A stretch of 13,588 nt of DNA from Bifidobacterium breve (GTDB lineage Bacteria; Actinomycetota; Actinomycetes; UBA12327): the NCBI GenBank assembly GCA_943332445.1, contig CALQPL010000004.1:1-13588 (forward strand), given 5' to 3'. Below, in pieces: positions 1 to 6,578 of this stretch (its first letter is position 1; the number at the start of each line of letters is the position of its first letter). The notes under the pieces are model-generated. The model did no database searches, was not told the origin of the DNA, and saw only the letters and a list, made by a program, of their open reading frames with translations. The position numbers were made by a program, and so were the translations under genes.

Positions 1-4
1 GGTA

Positions 5-496
5 TCAGAACCGATAGCGGGTCTGGGATTCCAGCATGGACTTTTCATTCCAAGCCAAAATGGTGATCGGGGTGACCACCCAGCCAGAACCCACCATGTC
101 CTCAGGAGCCGGCCGGTACTGGTACTTGGCCTCATACAGGTCAAGGAACGCTGGGCTTGCCACGAGCGCCGGATCCGCCGGAGTGGCCACCCCTTCGAGC
201 AGGAAGACGTCCTCTTCCACCTGCATCTGGACCAGACAGCGACCATCACGCTGGAGGTTGCGTGCCTTGACGGACTCGGGCGAGGTGCTGAAGATAAAAG
301 TGTCATTCATCATCAAGCCCCACACCGGGGTTGCATGGGGACGGCCATCCGCACGGGTTGTTGCTACCCAACAGTTCAGCGTCTGATTCATTCGAGCGAG
401 AGCTTCGGGCCATGGTGTGGGATCAAAGTCGGGCAGGCCCTCAGTTTGGTATCCCTGCGCAAATCCTGGGCGTTCAATGGTGGGGATGGAAGTCAT
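5..496 (-). CDS. PPOX-class flavin-fold oxidoreductase (pyridoxamine 5'-phosphate oxidase family, possibly F420-dependent)
   Basis: 163 aa, complete. It has the split beta-barrel pattern of the PNPOx-like fold: an N-terminal segment ending in TTRADGRPHATPVWG (about residues 46-60), which is the usual strand-turn-strand at the flavin/F420 site, then FIFSTSPESVKARNL (68-81) and a C-terminal strand with a conserved Trp. Actinobacterial members often bind F420 or FMN and reduce small molecules, but the substrate cannot be read from the sequence. Start choice: a TTG at 508 is in frame, but the GGAG overlapping that codon lies 6 nt ahead of the ATG at 496, so it is best read as the Shine-Dalgarno sequence and ATG 496 as the start. 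The gene is divergent from ppiA across a 62-bp gap and has no obvious functional tie to it. The family call is firm; the cofactor is inferred. Confidence 0.8.
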   Translation of the reverse strand: MTSIPTIERPGFAQGYQTEGLPDFDPTPWPEALARMNQTLNCWVATTRADGRPHATPVWGLMMNDTFIFSTSPESVKARNLQRDGRCLVQMQVEEDVFLLEGVATPADPALVASPAFLDLYEAKYQYRPAPEDMVGSGWVVTPITILAWNEKSMLESQTRYRF

Positions 497-558
497 GAGC
501 GGCTCCAAGCAAACGGCATAGGATGGTATTCCAATCTACTTCACACTCAGGAGTTCCC

Positions 559-1080
559 ATGGCTCAGTTCGCCACGTTGAAAACCAATAAGGGCGACATT
601 GTGATCCGCTTGTTTGCCGATCACGCTCCGAAAACGGTTCGCAACTTTGTCGAGTTGGCGCAGGGCACCAAGGACTACATCGATCCACGGACCAACAAGC
701 CAGGTAGCGGCCCCTACTACGACGGCACGATCTTTCACCGCGTCATCGGTGGATTCATGATTCAAGGTGGAGACCCCCTGGGTAAGGGCTTTGGCGGACC
801 TGGTTTTACCTTCGAGGATGAGTTTCACCCCGAACTGCAGTTTGATAAGCCGTATATTCTCGCGATGGCCAATGCCGGGCCCGCGACGAATGGTTCGCAG
901 TTCTTCATCACGGTGGGCAAGACCCCGCACTTGAACTTCAAGCACACCATTTTCGGTGAGGTCGAAGACCAAGCCAGCCGCGATGTGGTGGACGCCATCG
1001 GCTCGACTCCAACGGCACCAGGCGATAAGCCACTCAGCGATGTGGTGATTGAGTCTGTGCTGATCGAAAGCCGTGACTAG
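559..1080 (+). CDS. ppiA: Cyclophilin-type peptidyl-prolyl cis-trans isomerase
   Basis: 173 aa, a cytosolic single-domain cyclophilin without signal peptide or membrane segment; it catalyses cis-trans isomerisation of Xaa-Pro bonds. Family motifs in order: FHRVI (59-63, catalytic Arg61), FMIQGGD (66-72), ANAGPATNGSQFFI (104-117) and the HLNFKHTIFG strand (124-133). The residue matching the cyclosporin-contact Trp of human cyclophilin A appears to be His124, as is common in bacterial forms with weak drug binding (inference). Start: an in-frame ATG exists at 523, but AGGAG sits 5 nt before the ATG at 559 and homology to the family begins there. Its last 8 bases overlap the rhomboid gene, so the two are translationally coupled. 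It occupies the conserved near-origin ppiA position of actinobacteria. Confidence 0.95.
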   Translation: MAQFATLKTNKGDIVIRLFADHAPKTVRNFVELAQGTKDYIDPRTNKPGSGPYYDGTIFHRVIGGFMIQGGDPLGKGFGGPGFTFEDEFHPELQFDKPYILAMANAGPATNGSQFFITVGKTPHLNFKHTIFGEVEDQASRDVVDAIGSTPTAPGDKPLSDVVIESVLIESRD

Positions 1081-1984
1081 TTCGCCCGCCGGCCCTACCT
1101 GCTACCAGCATCTTGGCCGGGAAACCTACATACGTTGCAGCCGGTGTGAACGTTCCATTTGTCCTGACTGCATGACCTCGGCTGCGGTCGGGTTTCAATG
1201 CCCGGAATGCGTTGCTGCCGGCAAGGCGCAACAGCGCCAGCCCATGACCCGCTTTGGTGGGCGCATCGATCAAGGTGCGGTGGTCACCAAGTCGATCATC
1301 GGCGTCACCATTGCTGTTTTCGTTTTGCAGTATGTGATCGGTTTCAACACCAGCATTGAAAAGTATTCGCTGCTGGGTTATGCACTTGATGATCAAGGCG
1401 AAGCCATTGGTGTTGCCGCCGGGCAGTACTACCGATTGTTTACCGCTGCCTTCATGCACGGTGGCATCTTGCACATTGTGTTCAATATGTGGGTGTTGTA
1501 CTTGCTCGGACCACAGTTGGAATCGGTCCTAGGGCGAGCGCGCTTTCTCACGCTTTACCTGGTTTCGGCACTAGGTGGTTCGGCAGTTTCGTTCTTATTT
1601 AGCCCACCCAACGCCCCTTCAGTGGGTGCATCGGGCGCGATTTTTGGCCTGATGGGCGCAACCTTGGTGATTGGTCGGGCGATGCGCCAGGACGTGGCGA
1701 GCATCGTGGGATTTATTGGCATCAACTTGGTTCTGGGGTTTGTCTTACCCAATATCGATTGGCGAGCTCATATTGGCGGCCTGGTCGTAGGAGCCGCGGT
1801 GGCGGCCCTTTTTGCTTTTGTCCCCGCTCTGGTTGCGGGCAAGAACGCCCCGGTGGGCGCGGGGTCAGCGGTGGTGGCACAGCAAAGAACAGCCCAGCTC
1901 ATCGTGTGGGCTGGTGTCGGTGGGATTGTTGTGGTTCTTGGGGTGTTAGTGATGTATCGCGTGGGTCAATTGACCGGGTTATAG
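1073..1984 (+). CDS. Rhomboid-family intramembrane serine protease with N-terminal zinc-finger-like domain
   Basis: 303 aa, GTG start inside the 3' end of ppiA. Residues 10-46 hold a Cys/His cluster (Cys10, His13, Cys22, Cys25, Cys30, Cys33, Cys43, Cys46), like the B-box zinc finger found on many actinobacterial rhomboids. From about residue 70 follow membrane helices. The rhomboid signatures are HGGILHIVFNMW (129-140), which contributes the oxyanion side, GASG (185-188) with nucleophile Ser187, and DWRAHIGG (229-236) with His233 of the Ser-His dyad. A last hydrophobic helix lies at about 277-295. It cleaves substrate proteins within the membrane; its substrate is unknown. All catalytic residues are present, so the enzyme should be active. 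GTG 1073 is supported because it retains the complete Cys cluster. Confidence 0.93.
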   Translation: MTSSPAGPTCYQHLGRETYIRCSRCERSICPDCMTSAAVGFQCPECVAAGKAQQRQPMTRFGGRIDQGAVVTKSIIGVTIAVFVLQYVIGFNTSIEKYSLLGYALDDQGEAIGVAAGQYYRLFTAAFMHGGILHIVFNMWVLYLLGPQLESVLGRARFLTLYLVSALGGSAVSFLFSPPNAPSVGASGAIFGLMGATLVIGRAMRQDVASIVGFIGINLVLGFVLPNIDWRAHIGGLVVGAAVAALFAFVPALVAGKNAPVGAGSAVVAQQRTAQLIVWAGVGGIVVVLGVLVMYRVGQLTGL

Positions 1985-1990
1985 GTCCAG

Positions 1991-2022
1991 TCATCCACAC
2001 TGTGGATAGCCGGTGTGGATGA
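1991..2022. promoter_or_regulatory. Cluster of three DnaA-box-like 9-mers
   Basis: In the 72-bp gap between the convergent rhomboid and crgA genes lie TCATCCACA (1991-1999, + strand), TGTGGATAG (2001-2009, reverse complement CTATCCACA) and TGTGGATGA (2014-2022, reverse complement TCATCCACA). Each differs by one base from the consensus TTATCCACA. The first two face each other one base apart and form the palindrome ATCCACACTGTGGAT (1993-2007). Three near-consensus boxes in 32 bp, in a region that lies near oriC in relatives, suggest DnaA binding, perhaps titration or regulation. The alternative is that the palindrome is simply the terminator of the convergent genes, but there is no T-run and the third box would be unexplained. 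Confidence 0.5.
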
Positions 2023-2056
2023 ATCACATGGTTGTAATTCACCCCTGAATGGGCTC

Positions 2057-2320
2057 CTAGCGCCAGCGAGTGGCGACAACAAAGCCACCGGCAATGAAGA
2101 CGAATCCGACCGCGAGGTTCCAGTTACCCAGTTCGCGCATCACCGCAACGTCGCCGCGGGTGATGTAAAAGACCACGATCCACAGCAGCCCAAAGAGGAA
2201 CAGCCCGATCATCAAGGGTGCAATCCACGGCTTAGGACCGATCTTGACGGCCTTGCGCTCAGCGATGGCTGACTCGGGCGTGTAGTTCGGCTTCTTCTTG
2301 CGAACACGCGACTTGGGCAC
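2057..2320 (-). CDS. crgA: Cell division protein CrgA
   Basis: 87 aa with the standard CrgA build: a basic cytoplasmic N-terminus beginning MPKSRVRKK, followed by two membrane helices (about 33-52 and 66-85) joined by a short loop, ending in TRWR. CrgA is a small actinobacterial membrane protein that interacts with FtsZ, FtsQ, FtsI/PBPs and Wag31 and helps septum assembly or restrains early Z-ring formation, depending on the species. The start is GTG (2320), with AGGAG 6 nt upstream. It is divergent from the DUF881 gene across 42 bp, which must hold both promoters, and convergent with the rhomboid gene. Position and length match the M. tuberculosis Rv0011c locus. Confidence 0.95.
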   Translation of the reverse strand: MPKSRVRKKKPNYTPESAIAERKAVKIGPKPWIAPLMIGLFLFGLLWIVVFYITRGDVAVMRELGNWNLAVGFVFIAGGFVVATRWR

Positions 2321-2362
2321 GGGATTCTCCTAGCGTTTGCGGACACCGTTAGCGTAGGGGAT

Positions 2363-3139
2363 GTGAGCGGTTCTGACGTATCCGAGACCCCAATTCAGGC
2401 AACTGATGGGGAGCAATCTGGTGGAACCACCCGATCGCGGATCTGGTCAATCGCGGTACCCATCGTGGCTGTAGGGGCCGGATTCTTGATTGTGTCCGGT
2501 GCATCGACGGCCCAAGGCACCGATTTGCGCGCCGAGCGCAGGACTGAACTGACGGACTTGATCGCCGCGCGCCAGGTTCAACTGAGTGCGCGAACCGATG
2601 CGGTTGAAGGCCTGCGCAGTGACGTCACACGCTTGAGCCAGCAGGGAAACATTTCTGATGCGGCGGCGTCTAAGAAGCTAGAGGCCCAAGCGGGCATGAG
2701 CGCGGTGAAGGGACCAGGCCTGACGGTGGAACTCAATGACGCTCCGCGATCGGTGCAGTCGGCTCTGCCTGCCGGAGTCGAGCCCGACGATGTCGTCGTT
2801 CACCAACAAGATGTTCAAGGCGTAGTCAATGCCTTATGGAGTGGCGGTGCACAGGCGATGCGGATTATGGATCAGCGGGTGATCTCGACCAGCGCTGTGC
2901 GATGTGTGGGCAATACCTTGATTTTGCAAGGCCGGGTGTACTCGCCACCGTTTAGGATTTCGGCCATTGGTAATCAAAAGGCCATGCAAAAGGCGTTAGC
3001 TGCCTCTCCTGAAGTTGCGGCTTATCGAACCTGGGTCGATGCCGTGGGATTGGGCTATCGTGAAATCCCAGAGAAGTCGTTGACGCTTCCGGGTTACACC
3101 GGATCAGTGAAACTACTTGAGGCGAGGAGGGCACCGTGA
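2363..3139 (+). CDS. DUF881 family membrane-anchored protein
   Basis: 258 aa. A variable, polar N-terminus of about 27 residues is followed by one membrane helix (28-46), then a charged, coiled-coil-like segment (about 55-95: RAERRTELTDLIAARQ and onward), and a globular DUF881 domain (about 112-255) containing GPGLTVELNDAP (117-128) and VVNALWSGGAQAM (154-166). DUF881 proteins are bacterial membrane proteins of uncertain function, usually found beside crgA/sortase genes in actinobacteria and near division genes in Firmicutes; the domain probably faces outward. GTG 2363 is the start; the ATG two bases before it reads straight into a stop. AGGGG lies just upstream, with unusually short spacing. 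Its stop overlaps the sortase start by 4 bp (GTGA). Family certain, role unknown. Confidence 0.88.
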   Translation: MSGSDVSETPIQATDGEQSGGTTRSRIWSIAVPIVAVGAGFLIVSGASTAQGTDLRAERRTELTDLIAARQVQLSARTDAVEGLRSDVTRLSQQGNISDAAASKKLEAQAGMSAVKGPGLTVELNDAPRSVQSALPAGVEPDDVVVHQQDVQGVVNALWSGGAQAMRIMDQRVISTSAVRCVGNTLILQGRVYSPPFRISAIGNQKAMQKALAASPEVAAYRTWVDAVGLGYREIPEKSLTLPGYTGSVKLLEARRAP

Positions 3140-3912
3140 CGCAGATGGCGGCATCTAGCGCTGCCTCGCACCCTTACCGCCCGGACGGTCCAACACGTCA
3201 GGAGCAGCGGGCGGCGCGAGTAGAGCGCGTTCGGGTGGCGGTGCGCAGTTTGGGCGAAGGCTTCATCACGATGGGTGTGGTGCTGCTGCTGTTTTGCACC
3301 TACCAACTTTTTTGGACCAACCTTTCCTCGGACAAGCAGACGAACACCGCCATTGCTGACATCAAGAAGGCCTTCGTGATTCCCGTCGCGCCATCCTTGC
3401 CCGGCCAGTCCACCGCGCCGGCCAAGATTGCTTACGGACAAGGGTATGGATTGATCTATATCCCGCGCCTTGGATCAGATTGGGTCAAGCCGCTGATCGA
3501 AGGATCAAGTTTGTCAAACTTGAAGAAGGGCCTTACCCACTATCAGGGCAACGCGCAGCCAGGTGAAATCGGCAACTTTGCTGTCGCTGGACACCGCGCA
3601 ACCAATGGTGAGCCGTTCCGCAATTTGGATCGAATGGAGTCGGGCGACCTCGTGTATGTGCAAACGCCTGAGTCATGGGTGACCTACAAGGTCAACAAGG
3701 TGGTCATCGTTAAACCGAAGGACACGTGGGTACTCAATCCCATTCCGACGAAGAATCCCGTGCCCGGCGTGCAGCCAACCGAAGCTTTACTCACTATGAC
3801 CACGTGCAATCCCCGCTGGGCGTCCTATGAGCGCTTGATTGTCTTCGGCAAGATGGTGGATAAGTACCCCAAGACTCTCGGTGCGCCGGCGGCGATTCGC
3901 AATCTCGTGTGA
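3136..3912 (+). CDS. Class E sortase
   Basis: 258 aa. An N-terminal cytoplasmic stretch of about 40 residues, rich in Arg, precedes one membrane helix (43-61); the sortase barrel lies outside (about 95-240). The catalytic triad is visible: His153 in VAGHRAT, Cys224 in LTMTTCNPRW (219-228) and Arg233 in YERLIVFG. The TTCNP form around the cysteine is typical of actinobacterial class E enzymes, which join surface proteins bearing LAXTG-like sorting signals to the peptidoglycan precursor, or act as housekeeping sortases. No sortase substrate is encoded in the window. It starts with GTG overlapping the DUF881 stop, so it is translationally coupled. A perfect 19-bp palindrome lies inside the gene at 3505-3523. 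Confidence 0.93.
   Translation: MTQMAASSAASHPYRPDGPTRQEQRAARVERVRVAVRSLGEGFITMGVVLLLFCTYQLFWTNLSSDKQTNTAIADIKKAFVIPVAPSLPGQSTAPAKIAYGQGYGLIYIPRLGSDWVKPLIEGSSLSNLKKGLTHYQGNAQPGEIGNFAVAGHRATNGEPFRNLDRMESGDLVYVQTPESWVTYKVNKVVIVKPKDTWVLNPIPTKNPVPGVQPTEALLTMTTCNPRWASYERLIVFGKMVDKYPKTLGAPAAIRNLV
3505..3523. repeat. Perfect 19-bp palindrome inside the sortase gene
   Basis: TCAAGTTTG, one central T, then CAAACTTGA: two 9-base arms that are exact reverse complements. It encodes SSLSNLK in the sortase. The symmetry and 1-base centre are what a homodimeric DNA-binding protein would recognise, or a short RNA hairpin with too tight a loop to fold fully. No function can be assigned from one copy. Confidence 0.6.
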
Positions 3913-3935
3913 GCATTAGTCTGGAGTTCGACTTA

Positions 3936-3949
3936 AGCAAAGGAGCGCG
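3936..3949 (+). promoter_or_regulatory. Ribosome binding site repeated before two genes of the operon
   Basis: The 14-mer AGCAAAGGAGCGCG ends immediately before the GTG of the short membrane protein gene and occurs identically at 4232-4245, ahead of trpG, where it is also coding sequence for the end of that protein. The GGAG core sits 4 nt from the first start and 7 nt from the second. It fixes the GTG at 3950 as the start. Confidence 0.6.
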
Positions 3950-4252
3950 GTGTACGTCTGGTTGTGGCGTCGTCTTCCTGGGCCGTGGATAGTCCGCGTG
4001 CTGGAAGCAACCGCCCTTTTGGCTGCCGTCTTAGCGCTGTTGTTCCTGGTGGTCTTTCCGTGGGTTGAACCACGCCTGCCCTTTACCGACGTAACGGTGG
4101 AAGATTCGACGACGAATGAGCAACCAGCTGACAGCGTTCCCTCAGGTGTCGTGCCGCAGGAGCAAAATCCAGCCATTGTTGATCCAGGGTTTAGTACGTC
4201 AGGGCAAACCCTTGGCCTGGGTGCAACGGCGAGCAAAGGAGCGCGCGCATGA
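3950..4252 (+). CDS. Short single-pass membrane protein, conserved between sortase and trpG
   Basis: 100 aa. The start MYVWLWRRLPGPW is followed by one strongly hydrophobic helix (about 16-37, ending FPWVEPRLPF) and then a polar, Pro/Ser/Thr-rich tail of about 60 residues that should lie outside the cell. From memory, small proteins with the same MY…WR.LPGP…FPW.E..LPF pattern sit at this place in many actinobacteria and are annotated only as hypothetical. The start is GTG with AGGAG close upstream, and its stop overlaps the trpG ATG (ATGA). Co-transcription with the sortase and DUF881 genes suggests an envelope role. The tail lacks a clear LPXTG-like sorting motif, so it is not an obvious sortase substrate. 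Function unknown. Confidence 0.75.
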   Translation: MYVWLWRRLPGPWIVRVLEATALLAAVLALLFLVVFPWVEPRLPFTDVTVEDSTTNEQPADSVPSGVVPQEQNPAIVDPGFSTSGQTLGLGATASKGARA

Positions 4253-4872
4253 CCTCAATCCTGGTCGTTGATAACTACGACTCCTTTGTCTTTAACTTGG
4301 TGCAATACCTCGGTCAACTCGGCGCGCAATGCGATGTGCGCCGCAATGATGAGGTCACGGTTGACGATGCGTTGGCTTATGACGGAGTGTTGTTGAGCCC
4401 AGGGCCAGGCACGCCAGAATCTGCAGGAGTGTGTATCGACATGGTCAAGCATGTCGGCGGAAAAGTACCGATCTTTGGTGTGTGCCTTGGTCACCAAGCC
4501 ATTGGCGCAGCGTTTGGTGCATCAATCGTTCGCGCTCCTGAACTCCTGCACGGTAAAACTTCTCAGGTGTTTCATGAAGGCGTTGGCGTTTTTGCTGGAT
4601 TGCCTGATCCGTTTACCGCGACGCGCTACCACTCACTTGCGATCGCTCCGGAATCACTACCTGCTGAACTCGTGGTCACAGCGACCACCCAGTCCGGTGT
4701 GATTATGGGAGTTCGCCACCGCTCATTGGCCATCGAAGGCGTGCAGTTCCACCCCGAATCTGTGTTGACCGAGGGTGGTCACCTCATGCTGGCCAATTGG
4801 CTCGTTGAATGCGGCACGTTCGATGCAGTGGATGTCGCCAGCGGTTTGGCGCCGGTGATCCCTAGCGCTTAG
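4249..4872 (+). CDS. trpG/pabA: Class I glutamine amidotransferase, anthranilate/aminodeoxychorismate synthase component II
   Basis: 207 aa. It supplies ammonia from glutamine to the chorismate-using partner (TrpE or PabB), for tryptophan or folate synthesis in the cytosol. Motifs: NYDSF (9-13) at the N-terminus, SPGPGTP (50-56) forming the oxyanion region, GVCLGHQ (77-83) with nucleophile Cys79, and VQFHPES (165-171) with His168 and Glu170 completing the triad. No trpE or pabB lies nearby, and the location in the division cluster rather than a trp operon matches M. tuberculosis Rv0013, which is thought to serve both pathways. It overlaps the preceding gene by 4 bp and the oppositely oriented pknB by 4 bp at its 3' end. 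Confidence 0.93.
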   Translation: MTSILVVDNYDSFVFNLVQYLGQLGAQCDVRRNDEVTVDDALAYDGVLLSPGPGTPESAGVCIDMVKHVGGKVPIFGVCLGHQAIGAAFGASIVRAPELLHGKTSQVFHEGVGVFAGLPDPFTATRYHSLAIAPESLPAELVVTATTQSGVIMGVRHRSLAIEGVQFHPESVLTEGGHLMLANWLVECGTFDAVDVASGLAPVIPSA

Positions 4873-6542
4873 GGAGTCGTTGGCGGGGCTGTCGTTGGCG
4901 GCGATGTAGGCGTAGGCGAAGGAGCAGGAGCTGCTTCGGCAACGGTAATCGTCACCGTCGAACCATTCTTCGCCTTGACTCCAGCAATGGGACTTTGCTT
5001 CACCACGGTTCCTGGTGGCACCTCGTTGGTCTTGGATTTGGTGACCAATACGCGGAACCCAGAGGATTCCAACTCAGCGATGGCGTCAGCTTGCGTTGCT
5101 CCGCGAACATCAGGAACCACGACGGCTCCGCTGGAGATGGTGACGTTGACAACAGATCCGGAATCGACACTGGTGCCTTCTGCGGGATCGGAATCCAACA
5201 CTTGATTAACCGGCGCATCGGATTCGAGCAAGGTTTTAGTACCGAGTTTGAGGCCAGCTTCGCTCAACAGGCGTGAAGCCTCATCGAGAGAAAGATTCTT
5301 AATGGCCGGAACGATGGCTTTGGCTGGACCAGTGGAGATGGTCACATTGATGGCCGAGCCTGCTTTGGCCTCAGCTCCGATTGCGGGGGTTTGACTAATG
5401 ATGGTTTGTGGAACGGCATCCGAAGGGGCTTCCGTCACGGTGCCCAACTCAAATTTCGCGTCCTTCAACAGCACGGTGGCTTGAGCCACAGTTTGACCGG
5501 TGAGGTCAGGGACTGGATAGGTCACCGTGTTCACCAGGAGCGGCTTGATCAGGAAAAAGCCCAGGACAAGGGCACCGACAACACCAACACCAATAGCGAT
5601 ATATCCCCGGATCTTGCGGCGGCGCTCTTGGTCATCGCTGTCGTAAGCAGCCAGCGGAGCCACAGCAGTGGTCTGTTCCATCACCGGCGTGGCCCGAACG
5701 GGTTCGCCATCAACGGCACGCAGGACATCAGAACGCATTTCGCCAGCGGTTTGGTCCCTGTTTTCTGGATTCTTGGACATGGCCTTGAGCACCACTGCGT
5801 CCGCGGGGGCCGAGACTTCAGGATCTATTTGCGATGGCGGGATGGGATTTTCGCGCACGTGTTGGTAAACCACCGATGCTGTGGTGTCACCAACGAAAGG
5901 CGGACGCGAGGTGAGAAGTTCGTACAACAAGCAGCCGGTGGCATAGACGTCAGAACGCCCGTCCGCTGTTTCACCGCGACCTTGTTCGGGCGACAGGTAC
6001 TGCGCTGTTCCCATGACGGTGGAGGCTTGCGTCATGGTGGCCTGCGCGTCATCGAGGGCACGTGCGATGCCAAAGTCCATGACTTTGACTTCCCCGGTTC
6101 GCGTCAACATGATGTTGGCGGGCTTGATGTCGCGGTGAATGATGCCCTGCTGATGGCTGTATTCCAGTGCCCCTAAAACTCCAGCGGTGATTTCGAGGGC
6201 GCGCTGGGGCAGGAGGCGACGACCGGTCAACAGGAGGTCTTTCAAGGTGGTGCCATCGACGTACTCCATCACGATGTACGGGATGGTGGTGTCACCTTCT
6301 ACCTGTGAGCCGGTATCAAAAACGGCGACGACGTTGGGATGGTTCATCCCGGCACAGGCTTGAGCTTCGCGCGCAAACCGGCGTTCGAAAGAAGGGTCAC
6401 GGGCCAAATCGGTACGCAAAATCTTGACGGCGACGTTGCGTCCTAAACGCAGATCGCGAGCGCGATAGACCTCAGCCATGCCGCCCTGGCCCAGGAGTTC
6501 AGCCAGTTCATAGCGATCCCCGAGCACCTTGCTGTTGACCAT
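4869..6542 (-). CDS. pknB: Transmembrane Ser/Thr protein kinase PknB with three PASTA domains
   Basis: 557 aa. Kinase domain 10-275: glycine loop GQGGMAEVY (18-26), VAVK (Lys40), HRDIKPAN (136-143, Asp138), DFG (156-158), GTAQYLSPE (178-186). One membrane helix lies at about 312-332. Outside are three PASTA repeats (about 342-404, 408-471, 474-536), which bind muropeptides or lipid II, then a Pro/Thr-rich tail. M. tuberculosis PknB has four PASTA repeats and 626 aa, so this is a shorter form. In the activation loop the first threonine (Thr171) is kept, but the residue matching mycobacterial Thr173 is Ala; Ser174 and Thr175 follow. It phosphorylates cell wall and division proteins. Last gene of the operon, 36 bp after pbpA; its stop overlaps that of trpG. 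The Shine-Dalgarno sequence before ATG 6542 is distant (GAGAGG). Confidence 0.96.
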   Translation of the reverse strand: MVNSKVLGDRYELAELLGQGGMAEVYRARDLRLGRNVAVKILRTDLARDPSFERRFAREAQACAGMNHPNVVAVFDTGSQVEGDTTIPYIVMEYVDGTTLKDLLLTGRRLLPQRALEITAGVLGALEYSHQQGIIHRDIKPANIMLTRTGEVKVMDFGIARALDDAQATMTQASTVMGTAQYLSPEQGRGETADGRSDVYATGCLLYELLTSRPPFVGDTTASVVYQHVRENPIPPSQIDPEVSAPADAVVLKAMSKNPENRDQTAGEMRSDVLRAVDGEPVRATPVMEQTTAVAPLAAYDSDDQERRRKIRGYIAIGVGVVGALVLGFFLIKPLLVNTVTYPVPDLTGQTVAQATVLLKDAKFELGTVTEAPSDAVPQTIISQTPAIGAEAKAGSAINVTISTGPAKAIVPAIKNLSLDEASRLLSEAGLKLGTKTLLESDAPVNQVLDSDPAEGTSVDSGSVVNVTISSGAVVVPDVRGATQADAIAELESSGFRVLVTKSKTNEVPPGTVVKQSPIAGVKAKNGSTVTITVAEAAPAPSPTPTSPPTTAPPTTP

Positions 6543-6578
6543 TGCGTGCGAATCCTCTCGATTGTTGTGCTCAGCCTC

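Noticed and set aside
497..508. TTG start for the PPOX protein adding four residues.
   Set aside because: The added codons contain the GGAG that serves as ribosome site for the ATG at 496.
4873..4905. Direct repeat GTCGTTGGCGG near the end of pknB.
   Set aside because: It encodes the low-complexity Thr/Pro tail of the kinase and needs no other explanation.
5391..6176. 261-codon open frame opposite pknB.
   Set aside because: It is the antisense shadow of the kinase domain, His/Arg-rich, with no family features.
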